Positions 26,359 to 35,499 of a stretch of 64,000 nt of DNA are shown here, in pieces (position 1 is the first letter of the stretch; each line of letters opens with the position of its first letter). The notes under the pieces were generated by a model that did not search any database, had not been told where the DNA came from, and saw nothing but the letters and a program-made list of their open reading frames with translations. Made by a program: the position numbers and the translations under genes. The stretch spans positions 399,526 through 463,525 of the forward strand of contig NZ_LAZS01000014.1 of the NCBI RefSeq assembly GCF_002007205.1. Reading direction: 5' to 3'. This DNA is from Ensifer adhaerens. GTDB taxonomy: Bacteria > Pseudomonadota > Alphaproteobacteria > Rhizobiales > Rhizobiaceae.

Positions 26359-27870
26359 TCAGTTCGCTGATTCGGAAACAAGGATTCCGGTCTTCTTACA
26401 CCAGTCGTGCAAGGGTTTCAGCGATTCATGTGAAAGCGCCGCCTGAAGATAGGCGAAAGTGCGCGGCATGTGCTTCATGTAGCCCGGCTTGCCGTCGCGC
26501 TGCATCAGTCGCACCCAGATGCCGACGAGCTTGCAGTTGCGCTGCGCCGACATCACGTGCCAGTCGCGCAGGAACGTTGCCTCGTCGAAGTCGGCGCTTT
26601 GGCGCCGCTCGGCGAGGTAGGTCTCCATCATCCTGCTTGCGAGCGAAGGGGCGATGGTGACACGCGCATCCTGCACCAATGACGCGACGTCATAGGCGGT
26701 CGGGCCGATCATAGCATCCTGGAAATCGATGAGGCCGATACGGTCCAACCCTTCGCGTTCCCCACGCCAGATGATGTTCGGCGAATGGAAATCGCGCAGC
26801 AACAGGTTTGTTTCCGAGCTCTCGAGGAGATCGATCAGGCCATCCCAGATTTCGCTGTATTCGCGCTTCTCGTCGTCGCTTGCCGGCGCGCCGCGTTTCC
26901 ACGGCAGGTACCAGTCGGTCAGGAGCCGAGTTTCGATCTTCATCGCCGTCCGGTCGAAATCCGCAATGCGGTGAATGACCGCCTTGTCGACACTGATATC
27001 GCGCTGTGCCTGCTCCGCGTGGAGGCGGGCGAGCAGCCGTGCGCTCTCGATGTAGCGCTCGTCGATCGGCTGTCCGTCCGCATCGAGAACGCCGTCCGAG
27101 CCCAGGTCCTCGATCAGCAGGATGCCCTGGTCGAGGTCGCGGGCGTAAATCGCCGGTGCCGCAAAGCCACGAGCGACGAGCAGCTGGTCGATGGCGACGA
27201 ACGGAACGACGTCCTCGGCGATATGCGCCAGCTGCTGATAGTACTTCCCGTCCTCAAGGATCGGCCCCGGCTTGTGCCGCGGCGAATCCATCAGAATCCG
27301 GCTAACGGAGCCATCCGCCGGGTAAATGCGCTCATAGGCGCGGATCGAGGCGTCGCCGCTCAGGTGCCGGCGCCGCGCTTTCGAATGCCCGTTCCGGTCG
27401 AGAAAGTTGCGGATCGAAAGCGTGCGGGCAATGCGTTGCAGCGTGTCGTGAGGGGCGGAAATTTCGACGCGCCGCCCGTCGTTGTCATGGCTGATCGCGA
27501 GCGTGATGCGACTTGAGGGGAGCGCGTCGTCCGCGCGCTCGGGCCATTCAACCAGACAGATGCCCTGCGACAGCGCTTCATCGAAGCCGAGTTCGTCGAG
27601 CTCGCTGGAATCGGCCAGTCGGTAGAGGTCGAAATGCGCGACGGGTATGCGCAGGTCATAGCTCTGGACCAACGTGAATGTCGGGCTCGGCACCTCCAGT
27701 CCGTCGTCGTCGGCGACAGCCCTGAGAAAGGCGCGTGCGAGCGTCGATTTGCCGGCGCCGAGATCGCCCGAGAGGGCGACGCAGTCGCCGGGCTTCAGGG
27801 CCAGTGCCAGGTCTTCGCCAAGCTCGATCGTTGCCGCTTCGTCCGCGAGGAGGCGCTCGATCGCCGGCAT
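26359..27870 (-). CDS. TsaE - AmgK fusion (tRNA t6A ATPase plus MurNAc kinase)
   Basis: This 503-residue fusion has two parts. Residues 1-150 are TsaE, the ATPase needed for threonylcarbamoyl-adenosine on ANN-decoding tRNAs, with Walker A GDLGAGKST (35-43), SPTFTLVQSY and HFDLYRL. Residues 165-503 are an aminoglycoside-phosphotransferase-fold kinase of the AmgK type, with GDASIRAYER (172-181), IEDLGS, the catalytic loop LLRDFHSPN (357-365), metal site IDFQDA (381-386) and SAQRNCKLVGIWVRL. AmgK phosphorylates MurNAc at C1 for MurU, the next gene. The start overlaps the divL stop (TAATG). The two halves are separate genes in many bacteria. Confidence 0.87.
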   Translation of the reverse strand: MPAIERLLADEAATIELGEDLALALKPGDCVALSGDLGAGKSTLARAFLRAVADDDGLEVPSPTFTLVQSYDLRIPVAHFDLYRLADSSELDELGFDEALSQGICLVEWPERADDALPSSRITLAISHDNDGRRVEISAPHDTLQRIARTLSIRNFLDRNGHSKARRRHLSGDASIRAYERIYPADGSVSRILMDSPRHKPGPILEDGKYYQQLAHIAEDVVPFVAIDQLLVARGFAAPAIYARDLDQGILLIEDLGSDGVLDADGQPIDERYIESARLLARLHAEQAQRDISVDKAVIHRIADFDRTAMKIETRLLTDWYLPWKRGAPASDDEKREYSEIWDGLIDLLESSETNLLLRDFHSPNIIWRGEREGLDRIGLIDFQDAMIGPTAYDVASLVQDARVTIAPSLASRMMETYLAERRQSADFDEATFLRDWHVMSAQRNCKLVGIWVRLMQRDGKPGYMKHMPRTFAYLQAALSHESLKPLHDWCKKTGILVSESAN

Positions 27871-30350
27871 TATTCGGCCGCTACGATCGTCGGGACCTCG
27901 GCCGAAGGGATGCGGCAGGTCACTTCCGTGCCTTCGCCTTCCTTGCTGCGGATCGAGACCGTGCCGTTATGCAGGCTGACGAAGCTCTCGACGATCGAAA
28001 GCCCGAGGCCCGCGCCGCCGCGCTGGCCGTGGCTTTCGAAGCGGTTGAACACGGTGTCGAGCACGTCCTGTGGAATGCCGGGGCCGCTGTCCAAAACCGA
28101 GAAGATGAAGTCGCTGCCCTCGCGGCGGCACGTCAGTTCGATGACGCTGCCATCGGGTGCGAAGTTCGCGGCATTGGTCAAGAGTTTGACGAAAATCTGC
28201 TTCAGTCGCTGCTGATCGGCGATCATCCGACCGAGATTGTCGGGGGCGGCGATCCGGAGCGTCACGCCGCTTTCGATCAGCCGGTCGGCCATCTGATGGG
28301 CGATGTCGTCAAGGAAGTCGGTGAGGCTGATGTCGGCCATGTCGAGCTGGACGATGCCGGCATCGACGGTTGCGAGATCAAGAATGTCGTTGACGATCGT
28401 GAGCAGCAGCGACGAGGACGTGGCGATGTGATCGACATATTCGGCCTGCCGCTCGTTGAGATCGCCGAAGGCGGGCGTCTTCAGGAGATCGGCAAAACCG
28501 ATGATGTTGGTGAGCGGCGAACGCAGCTCGTAGGAAACGTGGTGGACGAAGTCGTTCTTCAGCGCATCGGCCTTGCGCAGCGCCTCGTTCTTTTCGGTGA
28601 GCGCGCGCTCGACCCGGACGCTGTCGGTGATGTTGACGAAGGTCAGCATCGTCTGGGCGTTCGGCAGCGGAATGACCGCGTAGTCGAGGATCAGCCCGGT
28701 CCTGAGTTCGAGGATGCCGCGGCTGGAGGGGCGTTCGTCGTCGAAGCTGGTGATGATGTGGGTGAACCGCTTCCAGCCGTCGGCCTGGTCGTAGGACATC
28801 AGGCAGGCCTGCTCGATCGCCTTGATATGCGTGCCGGGCTTGGCTTCCGCCTCGCTGATGCCCCAAATCGCGCGAAACGCCGGGTTCGACAGGCGAATGC
28901 GGCCGTCCGGGCCGAACACGGCGACGCCCTCGGCGAGATGATCGATGGTTTCGCCCTGGACCTGGACGAGGGTGTTGTAGCGCGTTTCGAGGTCGACCTT
29001 CTCGGTCAGGTTCTCGAACACCCAGGTAACGCCGCCCTGCGGGCGGGCGGTGGCAAAGACGCGCAGCGTCTGACCGTTCGGCAGGTGCCAGAGATCGCTC
29101 TGCGTATCGAGCGCCTGGTAGACCGACAGCGCGTTCGCCTTCCACTGTTTCCAGTTGAGCTGTTCCGGCAGCTGGCCGCCGGCGCGCAGCCGGTCGAGCA
29201 CTTCGCCGTTGTCCGGCTTGCGCTCGAGGAAGCCGATGTCGAGGTTCCACAGGCGCTGGAAAGCCTGGTTATAGAACTGCAGGCGCTGGTTGCCATCGAA
29301 GATCGCGACGGGCGTCGCCAGATGGTCGAGCGTTTCCGCATGGCTCTTGAGCGTGCGGTTGAGCTCTTCGCGTACGGCCTCGATCCCCGACACATCGACC
29401 GCGATACCGGCCGAACCCGCGGCGCTGCGGGCGTCGACGACGTCGAAGAAGGTACGGTTGCCGCGCACGACGGTCGAGACCTTGTCGCGGAAAGGCGTAT
29501 CGAAGGTCGAGACCGACCGGATCTTTTCACGCGCGACGGTCGCGAGCAGCTCGCGCCGTTCTGAGATGGCGGTCGCGACATTGGGCGCCTCGACGGCGTC
29601 GGCATAGGCTTCGTTGACCCAGACGAGCGCCCCGTCGGTGCCGCGCTGCCAGACGGGCAGGTCGATCGCGTCGAGAAGCGTATGGAAGGAGCGAAGCGCG
29701 GTATTGAGCCGATCGTGCTCGAGCTTCAGCTCGGCGAGTTCGGCGCGCATGTTGTTGAGCGCGATGAAGCGCACGAAGGCGCGTCCGCCGGAAACGCGTC
29801 CCTGGGCTTCCAGCACTTCGTTGCGCTGCGTCTCGATGACCAGATCGAAGCTGCGGGCCTGGGTGCGCAGCGCCTCGATCGATTTTTCCAGCTCGCCTGC
29901 GGACTGCGCCTTGACCCAGCGGCCGAAGGCCAGGAAGTCGCGGTCGTCGGAAGGTGCGCCGGTTTCGGCCGGCAGCTGGCCGAGCAGTTCGGCGCGTTCA
30001 AGCAGCCCATCCCAGATGACGATCCGGCGATTCTTGTCGGCGACCAGCGCCTGGTAGCGCGAGAGACGCTGGTTGGCGTCGGAAAGGTCGGACCTGAGCT
30101 CGCGGTTTTCCGCCTCGATGTTGCCGCGCTGACGGATCAGCCAGATCGCCGAAATCATCGCCGCGGAAATGACGCCGATCAGCACGGAGAAGGTGACGAC
30201 CTCCGACGAGCCGAAGATGCCGGCCTTTTGCGGGGCAACCTGGGCAAGCGCGTCCGTGGCGGTGAAAAGGGCGGTGCCGGCCAAGAGGCGGCGCAGGAAT
30301 TTCGGACCCTTGCGGCGGATGGCCGGAAAATCTGTCTGGTCTCTGTTCAT
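27870..30350 (-). CDS. divL: DivL-type cell-cycle pseudo-histidine kinase
   Basis: This 826-residue membrane protein has a transmembrane segment at about residues 50-72, a coiled coil, about three PAS-like domains (roughly 215-330, 345-455 and 470-590), then a kinase-like core. The phosphorylation helix reads HHVSYELRSPLTN, with Tyr607 where histidine kinases have the phospho-accepting His. That substitution defines DivL, which in Caulobacter controls CckA and the CtrA relay. The ATPase half keeps LLTNAANFAPDG and DSGPGIPQ, and AGLGLSIVES. It heads an overlapping operon with tsaE/amgK, murU, addB and addA. PleC/DivJ kinases are ruled out by the Tyr. Confidence 0.88.
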   Translation of the reverse strand: MNRDQTDFPAIRRKGPKFLRRLLAGTALFTATDALAQVAPQKAGIFGSSEVVTFSVLIGVISAAMISAIWLIRQRGNIEAENRELRSDLSDANQRLSRYQALVADKNRRIVIWDGLLERAELLGQLPAETGAPSDDRDFLAFGRWVKAQSAGELEKSIEALRTQARSFDLVIETQRNEVLEAQGRVSGGRAFVRFIALNNMRAELAELKLEHDRLNTALRSFHTLLDAIDLPVWQRGTDGALVWVNEAYADAVEAPNVATAISERRELLATVAREKIRSVSTFDTPFRDKVSTVVRGNRTFFDVVDARSAAGSAGIAVDVSGIEAVREELNRTLKSHAETLDHLATPVAIFDGNQRLQFYNQAFQRLWNLDIGFLERKPDNGEVLDRLRAGGQLPEQLNWKQWKANALSVYQALDTQSDLWHLPNGQTLRVFATARPQGGVTWVFENLTEKVDLETRYNTLVQVQGETIDHLAEGVAVFGPDGRIRLSNPAFRAIWGISEAEAKPGTHIKAIEQACLMSYDQADGWKRFTHIITSFDDERPSSRGILELRTGLILDYAVIPLPNAQTMLTFVNITDSVRVERALTEKNEALRKADALKNDFVHHVSYELRSPLTNIIGFADLLKTPAFGDLNERQAEYVDHIATSSSLLLTIVNDILDLATVDAGIVQLDMADISLTDFLDDIAHQMADRLIESGVTLRIAAPDNLGRMIADQQRLKQIFVKLLTNAANFAPDGSVIELTCRREGSDFIFSVLDSGPGIPQDVLDTVFNRFESHGQRGGAGLGLSIVESFVSLHNGTVSIRSKEGEGTEVTCRIPSAEVPTIVAAE

Positions 30351-30656
30351 GGCGCTGCCATCCCCGTCTGTCCGAAGGGTGCTGCCGGCCTTGCTGCGCC
30401 TTGCACAGTTCCACCGGGGCCCTGTTCAAGGGTCCGCGTCAGTTCCGTTTGCATCCCCGGTCTGTCTCCGTCTGTTTGCCGCTTATTCGACAAGACATCC
30501 CATCCGCGATGCCCAAGGTCCGCACCGGCATCACGAATCAATGGGTTAGAGCATACTTCCTAGTCGAATCGTCGGGAAGGGAGAGGCCCAAAAAAGCGGC
30601 CGCGCTCTCTTGTCAAGAACGCGGCCACAAGATGTTGTGGATTGCCCGGGTAAGGA
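30351..30656. other. Intergenic region between ahcY and divL
   Basis: These 306 bases lie after the ahcY stop and before the divL start, both minus-strand genes. The left part holds the ahcY terminator. The right part should carry the divL promoter, but I could not identify boxes. No small gene is convincing. Confidence 0.5.
30590..30626 (-). terminator. Intrinsic terminator of ahcY
   Basis: Read on the minus strand, GGCCGCG (30620-30626) and CGCGGCC (30598-30604) pair around a 15-base loop, and after GC a run of six T residues follows (complement of 30590-30595). It lies about 30 bases after the ahcY stop. Confidence 0.75.
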
Positions 30657-32057
30657 TTAGTACCGGTAGTGCTCGGCCTTGAACGGACCCTGCGTCTTCA
30701 CGCCGATGTAGTCGGCCTGCTCTTCGGAAAGTTCCGAGAGCTTGGCGCCGAGCTTCTTCAGGTGCAGGCGAGCGACCTTCTCGTCGAGTGCCTTCGGCAG
30801 AACGTAGACTTCGTTCTTGTAGTTCTCACCCTTGGTGAAGAGCTCGATCTGGGCCAGCACTTGGTTGGAGAACGAGGCCGACATGACGAAGGACGGGTGG
30901 CCGGTGGCGTTGCCGAGGTTGAGCAGGCGACCTTCCGAGAGCAGGATCATGCGGTTGCCCTTCGGGAACTCGATCATGTCGACCTGCGGCTTGATGTTCG
31001 TCCACTTCAGGTTACGCAGCGCCGAGACCTGGATCTCGTTGTCGAAATGGCCGATGTTGCCGACGATCGCCATGTCCTTCATCTCGCGCATGTGGTCCAT
31101 GCGGATGACATCCTTGTTGCCGGTCGTCGTGATGAAGATGTCGGCCGACGAGACGACGTCTTCGAGCTGAACGACTTCGAAGCCGTCCATGGCGGCCTGG
31201 AGTGCGCAGATCGGGTCGACTTCGGTGACCTTGACGCGGGCGCCGGCGCCCGAGAGCGAGGCAGCCGAACCCTTGCCGACGTCGCCGTAACCGCAGACGA
31301 CGGCGACCTTGCCGGCCATCATCACGTCGGTGCCGCGGCGGATACCGTCGACCAGCGATTCCTTGCAGCCGTACTTGTTGTCGAACTTCGACTTGGTGAC
31401 CGAGTCGTTGACGTTGATCGCCGGGAACGGCAGCAGGCCCTTGGCCTGGAGCTGGTACAGGCGGTTGACGCCGGTCGTGGTTTCTTCGGTCACGCCCTTG
31501 ATGGCGTCACGCTGCTTGGTGAAGAATCCCGGCGAAGCGGCAAGGCGCTTCTTGATCTGCGCGAAGAGGATCTCTTCTTCTTCCGAACCCGGGTTGGTGA
31601 GCACGTTCTCGCCGGCTTCGGCGCGGGCGCCGAGCAGGATGTACATGGTGGCGTCGCCACCGTCGTCGAGGATCATGTTCGAGACGCCGCCATCGGCCCA
31701 CTGGAAGATCTTGTCCGTGTAGGTCCAGTATTCTTCGAGCGTTTCACCCTTGACGGCGAAGACCGGAACGCCGCTGGCGGCGATCGCGGAGGCCGCGTGG
31801 TCCTGGGTCGAGAAGATGTTGCAGGATGCCCAGCGCACGTCGGCGCCGAGCGCAACCAGCGTCTCGATGAGGACGGCGGTCTGGATGGTCATGTGCAGCG
31901 AGCCGGTGATGCGCGCGCCCTTCAGCGGCTTCGAAGCGCCGAACTCTTCGCGGCAGGCCATCAGGCCCGGCATTTCCGTTTCGGCGATCGCAATTTCCTT
32001 GCGCCCGAAATCGGCAAGTCCGATGTCGGCGACGATGTAGTCCTGAGTGGTGGTCAT
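30657..32057 (-). CDS. ahcY: S-adenosylhomocysteine hydrolase
   Basis: AhcY (466 residues) splits S-adenosylhomocysteine to adenosine and homocysteine, clearing the product inhibitor of methyltransferases. NAD-binding [10 protein letters not shown], substrate residues in [12 protein letters not shown] and the C-terminal tail ending KAEHYRY are clear. The ATG at 32057 has GGAGAAC upstream; an upstream frame from 32102 is rejected. An AT-rich palindrome 133-154 bases upstream is a probable operator. It is separated from ptsH by 166 bases and is transcribed on its own or from its own promoter. Confidence 0.96.
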   Translation of the reverse strand: MTTTQDYIVADIGLADFGRKEIAIAETEMPGLMACREEFGASKPLKGARITGSLHMTIQTAVLIETLVALGADVRWASCNIFSTQDHAASAIAASGVPVFAVKGETLEEYWTYTDKIFQWADGGVSNMILDDGGDATMYILLGARAEAGENVLTNPGSEEEEILFAQIKKRLAASPGFFTKQRDAIKGVTEETTTGVNRLYQLQAKGLLPFPAINVNDSVTKSKFDNKYGCKESLVDGIRRGTDVMMAGKVAVVCGYGDVGKGSAASLSGAGARVKVTEVDPICALQAAMDGFEVVQLEDVVSSADIFITTTGNKDVIRMDHMREMKDMAIVGNIGHFDNEIQVSALRNLKWTNIKPQVDMIEFPKGNRMILLSEGRLLNLGNATGHPSFVMSASFSNQVLAQIELFTKGENYKNEVYVLPKALDEKVARLHLKKLGAKLSELSEEQADYIGVKTQGPFKAEHYRY

Positions 32058-32189
32058 GGAGTTCTCCGGGCTGATCTCTTCAAGCCGCGCGGCTTTGGCC
32101 AACTTCGCGGCGCGATTATGCCTCCCACGTCTATACGACGCGGTGAGAGTGCGACCGATCTATCAGGATTCCAGGTGGAGAGCAACCTC

Positions 32190-32218
32190 GATATAAAGAA
32201 GTCTTTATATCTTTATAT
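32190..32218. promoter_or_regulatory. AT-rich operator upstream of ahcY, SahR-like
   Basis: Perfect 10-bp arms GATATAAAGA (32190-32199) and TCTTTATATC (32202-32211) are separated by 2 bases, and a third half-site CTTTATAT follows directly at 32211-32218. The element stands out in GC-rich DNA just after the ptsH stop and upstream of ahcY. SahR, an ArsR-family sensor of S-adenosylhomocysteine, controls ahcY and methionine-cycle genes in many proteobacteria through AT-rich palindromes, so it is the best candidate. The assignment is inference; the repeat itself is seen. Confidence 0.6.
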
Positions 32219-32223
32219 TGCCG

Positions 32224-32514
32224 TCAGATTTCTTCGCCGAACTTGTCGGCGACCAGTGCGTCGAGCGCGTTCAGCGCCTCTTCGGCCTGCGCGCCGCTGG
32301 CGGTCACGCAAACGCTGCAGCCGGTGCTGGCGGCCAGCATCATCAGCCCCATGATCGAGGTTCCGCCGACGGTCATGCCGTCCTTCGAGACGGTGATCTC
32401 GGCGTCGTAGGCTTCGACCGTCTGCACGAACTTCGCCGACGCCCGCGCATGCAGGCCCCGCTTGTTGATGATCAGCAGTTCGCGCGTCAGCGACATGTCG
32501 GGGCGATGGTCCAT
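32224..32514 (-). CDS. ptsH: HPr phosphocarrier protein
   Basis: This 96-residue HPr has the active histidine in NKRGLHARASAKF (about residue 22) and the regulatory-serine region TSIMGLMMLAA, the target of HprK-type kinases. Its ATG overlaps the TAA of the EIIA gene (TAATG). Alphaproteobacterial HPr acts with EI-Ntr and Man-type EIIA mainly in regulation rather than sugar uptake. hprK is close by on the same strand. Confidence 0.93.
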   Translation of the reverse strand: MDHRPDMSLTRELLIINKRGLHARASAKFVQTVEAYDAEITVSKDGMTVGGTSIMGLMMLAASTGCSVCVTASGAQAEEALNALDALVADKFGEEI

Positions 32515-32915
32515 TATTTTCCACTCAGGACGCGGCTGGCGACGTTGATGTACTTCCGCCCGGCTTCCGAGGCCTCGACCAGTGCCTTGTCCATGTCGCT
32601 TTCGCCGCGCACGCCGGCAAGCTTGATCAGCATCGGCAGGTTGACGCCGGCGATCACTTCGACCGAGCCGCTGCGCATCACCGAGATGGCGAGGTTGGAG
32701 GGCGTCCCGCCGAACATGTCGGTCAGGATGATGACGCCGTTGCCTTCGTCGACATTGGTGACCGCGTCGAGGATATCCTGCCGACGCTGGTCCATGTCGT
32801 CCTCGGGGCCGATGCAGACGGTCTCTATAGCTTTTTGCGGACCGACAACATGCTCAAGCGCATGTCGAAATTCCTCAGCCAGCTTGCCATGGGTGACAAG
32901 CACAAGTCCGATCAT
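32514..32915 (-). CDS. PTS system Man-type EIIA protein
   Basis: This 133-residue single-domain EIIA-Man protein has the phospho-histidine His9 in LVTHGKLAEEF and the conserved VIILTDMFGGTPSN. No EIIB/C/D permease genes are nearby, so a regulatory role, as known for rhizobial ManX/EIIA, is likely. It is coupled to ptsH by a TAATG overlap and lies 156 bases after hprK. Together with HprK, HPr and ChvGI it forms a nutrient-signalling neighbourhood. Confidence 0.88.
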   Translation of the reverse strand: MIGLVLVTHGKLAEEFRHALEHVVGPQKAIETVCIGPEDDMDQRRQDILDAVTNVDEGNGVIILTDMFGGTPSNLAISVMRSGSVEVIAGVNLPMLIKLAGVRGESDMDKALVEASEAGRKYINVASRVLSGK

Positions 32916-33071
32916 GGGTATCTTCGCTCCAACTGCACACGCAATTCACTGATGGCCAGATATCGCAATGCAGCAATTTCGTCCACCTGTTGGGGAGGGC
33001 ATCTTGGCAAGGAAAAGGCGAAGTGCAAGCCAAAAATGCCGAAAATCCGGTCGCGCTGACGGTAAAGCGGG

Positions 33072-33530
33072 CTAGAAACCTATTTTTTCGGCGATGAGCG
33101 CCTGCAAAATATTGAGAACCTGCACGCTCTCTTCAACGGGAACGCGAACAATCGGCAATGCTCGCCCGAGTGGCAGGGGCAATGTCTCGTCTTCCGGCGG
33201 TAGCCGCGGGTCGAAAGGGGCGGCGACCGGCAGCATGGCCCAGTCCATCACTGCGGCAGGCACGGTTTCGATCGTGCCGATGCCGGCCCCGCGGATTTCG
33301 ATGAGACCGTGAATGGACGGCGGGCAGCGGGCCACGATCCTGTCGCGCTCGAGCGAAAGATCCACCCGGTCGTCGGCGACGAGTGCTGCGAAGTGCCCGG
33401 CCTGCCGGGCAGCCGTGATGCATGCAAGCGCCAGCCTGGATTTACCGGTGCCGGACGGGCCGGTGATCAGGAAGCCGCGCGTCCCGAGCACGATCGCAGT
33501 GCCGTGGACATTGGCTCGGGCCGCCGTCAC
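33072..33530 (-). CDS. hprK: HPr kinase/phosphorylase, short alphaproteobacterial form
   Basis: This 152-residue protein is only the catalytic domain of HprK, which phosphorylates a serine of HPr. Walker A is GPSGTGKSRL (about 24-33); the family motif continues in VADDRVDLS, and IEIRGAGIGTIE holds the conserved loop. The N-terminal domain of the about 310-residue Gram-positive enzyme is absent, as usual in alphaproteobacteria. Start is GTG within the chvG stop (GTGA overlap), so the sensor kinase and HPr kinase are translationally coupled. Confidence 0.9.
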   Translation of the reverse strand: MTAARANVHGTAIVLGTRGFLITGPSGTGKSRLALACITAARQAGHFAALVADDRVDLSLERDRIVARCPPSIHGLIEIRGAGIGTIETVPAAVMDWAMLPVAAPFDPRLPPEDETLPLPLGRALPIVRVPVEESVQVLNILQALIAEKIGF

Positions 33531-35314
33531 GCGTGCGGCTCGGCGGGAAGGGACAGGATGAAGCGGGCGCCGGTGATGCGGCCATCCGGTGCGGCGATGT
33601 TCTCGGCCTTGAGCGTGCCGCCGTGCGCTTCGGCGATCTGCCTGGAGATCGACAGGCCGAGGCCGGAGTTCTGGCCGAAATCCTCGCCTTCCGGGCGGTC
33701 GGTATAGAAGCGCTCGAAAATGCGGTCGATGTCTTCGGCCTGAATGCCGGGACCGTTGTCCTCGATATAGACGAGGCAGCGCGAGCGCGAGCGTGTAAGG
33801 CGCACGACGATCCGCCCGCCGTCCTCGGGAACGAAGGATCGGGCGTTTTCGATCAGGTTGGTAATGATCTGGCCGATGCGCAGGTCATAGCCGCTGACGG
33901 CGAAGCGCGCCTTGGGACTGTCCTTGCGGTCGATGACAAAATCGAGCAGCACCGACTTCTTCTTGCTGCGCACCTGGCGCGAGATGTCGACGAGGTCGCC
34001 GAGCAGCTTTTCGAGGTCGATGATCTTGGCGTCGCTGCGGGCAAGCTCCGCATCGAGCCGCGAGGCGTCCGAGATGTCGCTGATCAGGCGGTCGAGGCGG
34101 CGCACGTCATGCTGGATCACGTCCATCAGACGCTTCTTCGATTCGTCGGTCCGCGCCAGCGGCAGCGTCTCGACGGCACTGCGCAGCGAGGTGAGGGGGT
34201 TCTTCAGTTCGTGGCTGACGTCGGCGGCAAAGTTTTCGATCGCGGCGATACGGTCGTAGAGCGCGGTCGTCATCTCGCGCAGCGCGACCGAGAGGTTGCC
34301 GATCTCGTCCTGACGCGAGGAGAAATCGGGAATTTCCTCGCGCTCCTTGGCGCCGCCGCGGCGCACGCGCACGGCGGCCGCCGCCAGCCGCCGCAGCGGA
34401 TTGGCGATCGTCGACGACAGAAGCAGCGACAGGATGATGTTGACGAGGGCGGCGACGCCGAAGACCCGGATGATGGCGAGGCGCTCGGCCTGGACGATCT
34501 TGTCGATGTCGCCGGCCTGTGTCGAAAGCAGGAGCACGCCGAGCACGGCGCGGAAGCGCTGGACGGGCACCGCCACCGAAACGATGAGTTCGCCCTTCTC
34601 GGTGACGCGCTCGACATAGCCGCGCACGCCCGTCAGCGCGTTGGTGACTTCAGGATAGATTGCGCCGTTGCCACCCGGCGGCTCCTTGTAGAGCGGCAGG
34701 TTGCCCGGCTGCAGCAGCTTGTTCAGCCAGCTGTTGAGCTTCTCGCCGATGCCCGACGATTCCGGCTCGATCGGCGGCAGGTCGAAGCGCAGCACCTGGC
34801 CGCCGCTATAAAGATGGCGCGAATCGAGCAGCAGGTCGGCATCCGCGTCGAACAGGCGGGCACGGGTGCGCGTCGGCGAGATCAGGCGCCTCAGAACCGG
34901 GGCGACGCGCTCCTGGATGATCGGAAAATCGAGATCCTCGTCGCTCGGCAGCGGCGTGATGCTCTGGCCGGCCTGCAGTTCCAGCAGCTTTTCGGGATCG
35001 ATGGTGATCGAGTTGGTGTCGACAGAGGCCGACGCCGAAATCGCGCCGGCAATGATTTCGCCCTGGGTCAAAAGGCTTTCGACGCGGGCGTCGATCAGTC
35101 CCTCGCGGAACTGGTTGAGGTACATGATGCCGCCGACCAGAACGACGAGCGCCACCAGGTTGAAGAAGACGATGCGGCGGGTGAGGCTCGAAAAGACGGC
35201 ATTGCCGAAGAGACGACGAATGAGCGTGAAGGGATGCGCCCAGCGGCGCTGGCCCTTCTGTGCCTGGGCACGCCCGTCAGTATCTTCGATGTCGCCCTGC
35301 AAGACTTCTACCAA
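33527..35314 (-). CDS. chvG: Sensor histidine kinase ChvG/ExoS
   Basis: ChvG (ExoS in Sinorhizobium) is the inner-membrane kinase of the acid/envelope response controlling succinoglycan, motility and symbiosis genes. The 595 residues have TM1 at about 47-68, a periplasmic domain of about 210 residues, TM2 at about 278-300, HAMP, then the H-box FAADVSHELKNPL with His368 and the ATPase motifs NLIENARSF, DNGPGIQ and GLGLSISRQ. Length equals that of ExoS. The start appears to be TTG at 35314 with GGGAG 9 bases upstream. hprK overlaps its end. chvI lies 185 bases upstream. Confidence 0.92.
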   Translation of the reverse strand: MVEVLQGDIEDTDGRAQAQKGQRRWAHPFTLIRRLFGNAVFSSLTRRIVFFNLVALVVLVGGIMYLNQFREGLIDARVESLLTQGEIIAGAISASASVDTNSITIDPEKLLELQAGQSITPLPSDEDLDFPIIQERVAPVLRRLISPTRTRARLFDADADLLLDSRHLYSGGQVLRFDLPPIEPESSGIGEKLNSWLNKLLQPGNLPLYKEPPGGNGAIYPEVTNALTGVRGYVERVTEKGELIVSVAVPVQRFRAVLGVLLLSTQAGDIDKIVQAERLAIIRVFGVAALVNIILSLLLSSTIANPLRRLAAAAVRVRRGGAKEREEIPDFSSRQDEIGNLSVALREMTTALYDRIAAIENFAADVSHELKNPLTSLRSAVETLPLARTDESKKRLMDVIQHDVRRLDRLISDISDASRLDAELARSDAKIIDLEKLLGDLVDISRQVRSKKKSVLLDFVIDRKDSPKARFAVSGYDLRIGQIITNLIENARSFVPEDGGRIVVRLTRSRSRCLVYIEDNGPGIQAEDIDRIFERFYTDRPEGEDFGQNSGLGLSISRQIAEAHGGTLKAENIAAPDGRITGARFILSLPAEPHA

Positions 35315-35499
35315 ATGTCCCGCTCCCGCGCGGACTGTCCTTCATAATCGTTCGATAACGGCGGCGCTGCCGGCCGGTTGCGCCGCCTTCCATGGTTTTG
35401 ATCCAAAAACGGCGGAGATCGTGTCGGGCCTCAGACGAAGCCATCACCATCGCGCCGCTTCAAATGCGCCACTCTGGGCGCGATGGCAAGCCCCGTGGC

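Noticed and set aside
26359..27870. Reading the fusion as an aminoglycoside resistance kinase
   Set aside because: The C-terminal part has the phosphotransferase fold, but its blocks (GDASIRAYER, IEDLGS, SAQRN) and the murU neighbour fit AmgK, not a resistance enzyme.
28530..28532. Tyr at the DivL H-box as a sequencing error of an ordinary kinase
   Set aside because: The surrounding codons are intact, and Tyr at this place is the known hallmark of DivL.
32058..32189. A SAM or SAH riboswitch in the ahcY leader
   Set aside because: I could not find the conserved stem and loop bases of SAH or SAM-II riboswitches; the palindromic operator explains regulation better.
30669..32354. A 561-codon plus-strand open frame
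   Set aside because: Antisense to ahcY and ptsH, without any domain.
33533..35347. A 604-codon plus-strand open frame
   Set aside because: Antisense to chvG, with shadow-type composition.
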